7,523 nucleotides of DNA from Actinomycetes bacterium (GTDB lineage: Bacteria > Actinomycetota > Actinomycetes > Propionibacteriales > Propionibacteriaceae), in NCBI GenBank assembly GCA_021794705.1, contig JAJYQH010000041.1, positions 1 through 7,523 on the forward strand, written 5' to 3'. The notes under the pieces are model-generated. The model was not told the DNA's origin. It searched no databases and saw nothing but the letters and a program-made list of their open reading frames with translations. Positions 4,721 through 7,523 of the stretch are shown one piece after another. How positions within the stretch are numbered: the first letter of the stretch is position 1; every line of letters starts with the position of its first letter. The position numbers and the translations under genes are program-made.

Positions 4721-6238
4721 ATGGCGACGAGGCGTGCCGATGAGGTGCCGCGGGGTCGTTCCGCGCTCAACGGCATCCTCGCGACGGCGGCGGGACTCGG
4801 CGCCGGGCACCTCGCCGCGCTCATGGCGCCGTCGTCGTCGCCCGTCGTCGCGGTCTCCACGCGGGCCATCGACCTCACGCCCGGGCCGGTGAAGGACTGG
4901 GCGGTGAACACCTTCGGCACCGCGGACAAGACGGTGCTGGTGGTCGGCGCGATCCTCGTGACCCTCGGCCTCGGCGCGCTCATCGGCGTGGTCGCTCGAC
5001 GCTCGATGCGCGCCGCGATGTTCTGCGATGTCGTGCTCGTGGTGATCGCGCTCGCCGCCGCCAGCGCCGAATCCGCCCGCGAGACGCTCTGGCTCGTGCC
5101 TGGTCTGGTGACCCTGGCCGTGGCGGCATGGGCGCTGCTCGGGCTCACCCGGGCGGCGGAGTCAGTCGGCCCCGCGCACGCGGAGGGGGGCCTGGCGAGG
5201 AGGGACTGGCTCCGGCTGGCGCTCGCCGTGGGGGGCGTCGGCGTTCTGGGCGGTCTGTTCGGCCAGGGACTGCGGCGCAGCGACGGGCCGCAGGCGGTCG
5301 CCCTCCCGGCCCGGCCGCTCCCGACCCTTCCCACCGGGCTGGAGACGAAGGTGCCGGGGATCAGCGCGCTGGTGACGCCGGCGTCCAGCTTCTACCGCAT
5401 CGACACGGCGCTCATCATCCCGTCGGTCGACGTGAGTAGCTGGCGGTTGTCGATCGGCGGCATGGTCGACCATCCGTTCTCGATCGGGTGGAACGAGTTG
5501 CTGGCGATGGACGCCGTCGAGCGGCCGGTGATGCTGGAGTGCGTGTCGAACGAGGTGGGCGGCAACCTCATCGGCGCGGCGCAGTGGCTCGGGGTGCGGA
5601 CGTCCGACCTGCTCAAGCGCGCCGGCGTCCAGCCGGGCGCGGACATGGTGCTGTCGACCTCGGTCGACGGGTTCACCGTGAGCACGCCGCTCACGGCCCT
5701 CACGGACGAGCGCGAGGCGCTGGTCGCCTACGAGATGAACGGCGCGGCGCTGCTGCCGGAGCACGGCTTCCCGGTGCGGCTGCTCACCCCCGGCCTCTAC
5801 GGGTTCGTCGGGGCGACGAAGTGGCTGGTCAGGATGGAGGTGACCACCTTCGCGGCGCAGCAGGCGTACTGGACCGTGCGCGGCTGGTCCGACCACGGGC
5901 CGATCAAGCCCGGTTCGCGGATCGAGGTGCCCCGCGACGGGTCGACGGTGAAGCAGGGCCGGGTCACTGTGGGCGGCACGGCGTGGGCGCCAGGAGTGGG
6001 CGTGGGGAAGGTGCAGGTGCGCGTCGATCGGGGGGCGTGGGTCGACACCACCCTCGGTCCCGACGTCGGCGTCGAGTACTGGCGGCAGTGGATCTGGGCC
6101 TGGGACGCCGCCCCCGGCCGGCACGAGCTGCAGGTGCGGGTGATCGACGAGAAGGGCAAGCCGCAGGACCAGACGGTGGCCAGCCCCGTGCCCAACGGGG
6201 CCAGCGGCCTGCACACGATCACCGTCGACGTCGGCTGA
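4721..6238 (+). CDS. Membrane-anchored sulfite-oxidase-type molybdopterin oxidoreductase
   Basis: This 505-residue protein joins an N-terminal membrane part to a molybdopterin domain. Hydrophobic helices lie at about 16-36, 71-92, 97-115, 122-142 and 164-182. The last is preceded by ARRDWLRLALAV (R160-R161), which looks like a twin-arginine export signal inside the protein. Residues about 205-380 form the sulfite-oxidase Mo-cofactor domain, with the probable molybdenum-ligand cysteine C274 in MLECVSNEVGGNLIGAAQWLG and later PVRLLTPGLYGFVGATKWL. Residues about 395-505 match the Mo-co dimerisation domain: GRVTVGGTAWAPGVGVGKVQ, WRQWIWAWDAAPGRHELQVR. The cofactor domain would face outside. There is no cytochrome b5 domain and no cytochrome subunit in the window, so the electron acceptor is unknown; so is the substrate (sulfite, an S- or N-oxide, or another small molecule). 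The ATG at 4721 has GGTGAGAG directly upstream. Similar membrane-fused enzymes are known in actinobacteria. Confidence 0.88.
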   Translation: MATRRADEVPRGRSALNGILATAAGLGAGHLAALMAPSSSPVVAVSTRAIDLTPGPVKDWAVNTFGTADKTVLVVGAILVTLGLGALIGVVARRSMRAAMFCDVVLVVIALAAASAESARETLWLVPGLVTLAVAAWALLGLTRAAESVGPAHAEGGLARRDWLRLALAVGGVGVLGGLFGQGLRRSDGPQAVALPARPLPTLPTGLETKVPGISALVTPASSFYRIDTALIIPSVDVSSWRLSIGGMVDHPFSIGWNELLAMDAVERPVMLECVSNEVGGNLIGAAQWLGVRTSDLLKRAGVQPGADMVLSTSVDGFTVSTPLTALTDEREALVAYEMNGAALLPEHGFPVRLLTPGLYGFVGATKWLVRMEVTTFAAQQAYWTVRGWSDHGPIKPGSRIEVPRDGSTVKQGRVTVGGTAWAPGVGVGKVQVRVDRGAWVDTTLGPDVGVEYWRQWIWAWDAAPGRHELQVRVIDEKGKPQDQTVASPVPNGASGLHTITVDVG

Positions 6239-6257
6239 CCGGACGCCGCCGGGTCAG
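6235..6257. terminator. Inverted repeat spanning both stop codons of a convergent pair
   Basis: CTGACC (6235-6240) and GGTCAG (6252-6257) are perfect reverse complements around an 11-base GC-rich loop. The arms contain the TGA stop of the molybdoenzyme (6236-6238) and the TGA stop of the LacI gene on the other strand (6254-6256). With only 15 bases between the two genes, this is the only place for a bidirectional terminator. It has no T-run and a short stem. Confidence 0.35.
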
Positions 6258-7294
6258 GCGGGGGTGAGCCGACCGGCGTCCTCGGGGCCCGGGGCGAGCC
6301 GGTGCTCACGGGCGGGCCCGACCGATTCGCGGACGATGACCGTATGCAGCGACGTCGGGTCGGGCGCGGGGGGTTCCTCGTGGCGGATGAGCGCGATGAG
6401 CCGTTCCATGCCCTCACGGCCCTGGCGTTCCCGGTCGACCGCGACGGTGGACAGCGACGGCGTGGTGTAGCGGCAGAGCTCCTTGTCATCCCAGCCGAAG
6501 ACGCTGAGGTCGTCGGGCACCCTCCACCCGCGCCGCAGCGCCGCCTGGATGGCGCCGGTGGCCACGTAGTCGTTCGCGGCGACGACGGCGGTGATCGGGG
6601 TGTCCGCCGGCAGGGACATGATCGCCTGGTATCCCGAATCACCACGCCAGCCGCCGTCCATCACCGTCCCCTGCAGCCCGAGGTCGCCGACCGTCCCGGT
6701 GAAGGCGTTGCGCCGGTTCCGGGCCGAGGGGTAGTCGTCGGGGCCGGCCAGGTAGAGCAGGTGCTCGTGGCCCAGGGCGGCGAGCGTCCGGACGACCTCG
6801 CCGCAGGCCGCGCCGTCGGCGAGCGCTCCGAGGCCCCGCAGTTCCTCGTCGTAGTCGGAGACCACGACGAGAGGCACATCGAGGTTGGAGCGGGGGCTGG
6901 CCCCGAGCGAGGCCAGTGCGAGGATGCCCTCGAACTGCCCTGATTCGGCCATCTCGGCCGCTCGAGCCACCCGCTCCTCGCCCGAGCCTTCGAGGCCGAG
7001 CATGTCGAGCGCGTAACCCGCGGCGTGCGCGGCCCCCGCGGCCGCCGCCATGACGCGCAACGGAAGGCTGATGGTCGCCGCGGGCAGCAGGATGGCGATC
7101 CGTCCGGTGCGCCGGGTGCGCATCGAGCGGGCGATGAGGTTGGGGCGGTAGTTCAACTCCTCGATCGCCTTCTCCACCCGGCTCGCGGTGCCCGGTTTGA
7201 GGCCGCCGTTGTGGCGCAGGTAGCGGGACACCGTCTGATGGGACACCCCGGCGAGCGCAGCAACCTCGTAGATCGTCGCCCGCTTCGCCGACAT
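6254..7294 (-). CDS. LacI-family transcriptional repressor
   Basis: This is a full-length LacI-type sugar-responsive repressor of 346 residues. The helix-turn-helix is at about 8-27 (IYEVAALAGVSHQTVSRYLR, with HQTVSR as recognition helix). The hinge helix follows at 49-60 (YRPNLIARSMRT). The periplasmic-binding-protein-like effector domain runs from about 65 to 330. VVAANDYVATGAIQAALRRG (237-256) and DDLSVFGWDDKELCRYTTPS (261-280) are standard family blocks, as is LSTVAVDRERQGREGMERLI (281-300). The ATG at 7294 is preceded by GAGAGGGA at 5 bases; an in-frame TTG at 7312 would add six residues but has no such site. The gene is divergent from a Gfo/Idh/MocA-type dehydrogenase gene, and the shared region holds two LacI-type palindromes. 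It very probably represses that operon and perhaps itself until a sugar or polyol ligand binds. The ligand is unknown. Confidence 0.93.
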   Translation of the reverse strand: MSAKRATIYEVAALAGVSHQTVSRYLRHNGGLKPGTASRVEKAIEELNYRPNLIARSMRTRRTGRIAILLPAATISLPLRVMAAAAGAAHAAGYALDMLGLEGSGEERVARAAEMAESGQFEGILALASLGASPRSNLDVPLVVVSDYDEELRGLGALADGAACGEVVRTLAALGHEHLLYLAGPDDYPSARNRRNAFTGTVGDLGLQGTVMDGGWRGDSGYQAIMSLPADTPITAVVAANDYVATGAIQAALRRGWRVPDDLSVFGWDDKELCRYTTPSLSTVAVDRERQGREGMERLIALIRHEEPPAPDPTSLHTVIVRESVGPAREHRLAPGPEDAGRLTPA

Positions 7295-7328
7295 CGTTTC
7301 CCTCTCGAACAAAAATGACTCTTACCTA

Positions 7329-7358
7329 TTGACACTCAGAGTGATCGATCACTACGGT
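7329..7358 (+). promoter_or_regulatory. Promoter of the Gfo/Idh/MocA gene
   Basis: A perfect -35 TTGACA (7329-7334) and a TANNNT-type -10 TACGGT (7353-7358) are separated by 18 bases. The start of transcription would be near 7365, about 70 bases before the ATG at 7436. The spacer is almost entirely filled by the first LacI-type palindrome (7340-7353), so repressor binding would exclude RNA polymerase. Confidence 0.6.
7340..7353. promoter_or_regulatory. LacI-type operator 1
   Basis: AGTGATCGATCACT is a perfect 14-base palindrome with the central CG typical of LacI-family operators. It sits between the -35 and -10 boxes of the plus-strand promoter and about 46 bases upstream of the lacI-type start codon. 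The centre is 35 bases from the centre of the second copy. Confidence 0.8.
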
Positions 7359-7373
7359 ACCGGACATCGGCCC

Positions 7374-7389
7374 AAGTGATCGATCACTT
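7374..7389. promoter_or_regulatory. LacI-type operator 2
   Basis: AAGTGATCGATCACTT is a perfect 16-base palindrome that repeats operator 1 and extends its symmetry by one base per side. It lies about 10-25 bases downstream of the expected transcription start of the Gfo/Idh/MocA gene, a second place to block transcription. Two sites allow cooperative binding of two dimers or of a tetramer. Confidence 0.8.
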
Positions 7390-7435
7390 TCTGTGCCTTC
7401 CCCCCCGCCGTGCCTCTCAAGGAATCGGATCAACG

Positions 7436-7523
7436 ATGACCGAAGACACCTCCTCGGACCGCCCCGTGCGCTTTGCCGCCGTCGGCCTCGATCACGCCCA
7501 CGCCTTCGGCCAGATCGGTGGGC
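7436..7523 (+). CDS. Gfo/Idh/MocA-family oxidoreductase, first 29 codons, cut by the right edge
   Basis: Only the N-terminus is present: MTEDTSSDRPVRFAAVGLDH followed by AHAFGQIGG. The VRFAAVGLDHAHAFGQ stretch matches the first beta strand and turn of the NAD(P)-binding Rossmann fold in Gfo/Idh/MocA oxidoreductases, in the subgroup that has G-L-D/N-H-x-H instead of GxGxxG. Such enzymes oxidise or reduce sugars, polyols and related compounds in the cytoplasm. The ATG at 7436 has AAGGA (7419-7423) rather far upstream at 12 bases and a weak GGAT (7427-7430) nearer. The gene is very likely the first of a catabolic operon controlled by the divergent LacI-type repressor. With so little sequence, the family call rests on the motif plus context. 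Confidence 0.7.
   Translation, partial: MTEDTSSDRPVRFAAVGLDHAHAFGQIGG

Noticed and set aside
5162..6214. 350-residue minus-strand frame opposite the molybdoenzyme, and the 259-residue plus frame at 5488-6267
   Set aside because: Both are histidine/arginine- or arginine/glycine-rich shadows without domain signatures, while the other frame encodes the conserved Mo-cofactor domain.
6302..6943. 213-residue plus-strand frame opposite the LacI gene
   Set aside because: The LacI protein on the minus strand is full length with all family blocks; this frame has no recognisable motif.
7340..7389. CRISPR-like or tandem repeat reading of the two identical palindromes
   Set aside because: There are only two copies, each is a LacI-type palindrome, and they sit exactly on a promoter, so operators explain them fully.

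Overview
The window is gene-dense, high-GC DNA with strong G/C bias at third codon positions, purine-rich ribosome binding sites and TANNNT-type -10 boxes. This suggests a free-living actinomycete (Actinomycetota). I cannot name the genus. No tRNA, rRNA, CRISPR array, insertion sequence or other mobile element was seen, and no gene looks broken. Two genes are cut by the window edges.

Layout. (1) Bases 1-1360 hold a divergent pair: the 5' part of an L-fuconate dehydratase gene (fucD-like, minus strand, runs off the left edge) and a GntR/FadR-type regulator (plus strand). Between them is a perfect 15-base palindrome, placed where a repressor would block the dehydratase promoter. (2) Bases 1398-3343 (minus strand) hold a two-gene unit with a 1-base stop/start overlap: a small DUF3311 membrane protein, then a sodium:solute symporter resembling the monocarboxylate permease MctP. 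(3) A 386-base divergent spacer with several GC-rich hairpins separates this unit from a formate/nitrite transporter (FNT) family channel on the plus strand (3730-4623). Ninety-seven bases further on is a membrane-anchored sulfite-oxidase-type molybdopterin oxidoreductase (4721-6238). (4) A LacI-family repressor (6254-7294, minus strand) lies divergent from the first 29 codons of a Gfo/Idh/MocA-type oxidoreductase (plus strand, runs off the right edge). Their shared region carries a near-ideal promoter with one LacI-type palindrome in its spacer and a second copy 35 bases downstream.

How the genes may work together (inference). The left edge belongs to oxidative L-fucose or related deoxy-sugar acid breakdown, which yields pyruvate and lactate or lactaldehyde. 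The middle is a small-monocarboxylate transport block: MctP-like uptake of lactate, pyruvate or acetate, and an FNT channel for formate, nitrite or similar anions. An exported-type molybdoenzyme sits next to the FNT gene. The right edge starts a separate sugar- or polyol-catabolism operon under its own LacI repressor. Both convergent gene pairs end in short inverted repeats that overlap stop codons.

I found no clear unprecedented system. The observations most worth following are the FNT channel next to the membrane molybdoenzyme, the internal twin-arginine motif in that enzyme, and the two well-formed operator regions.
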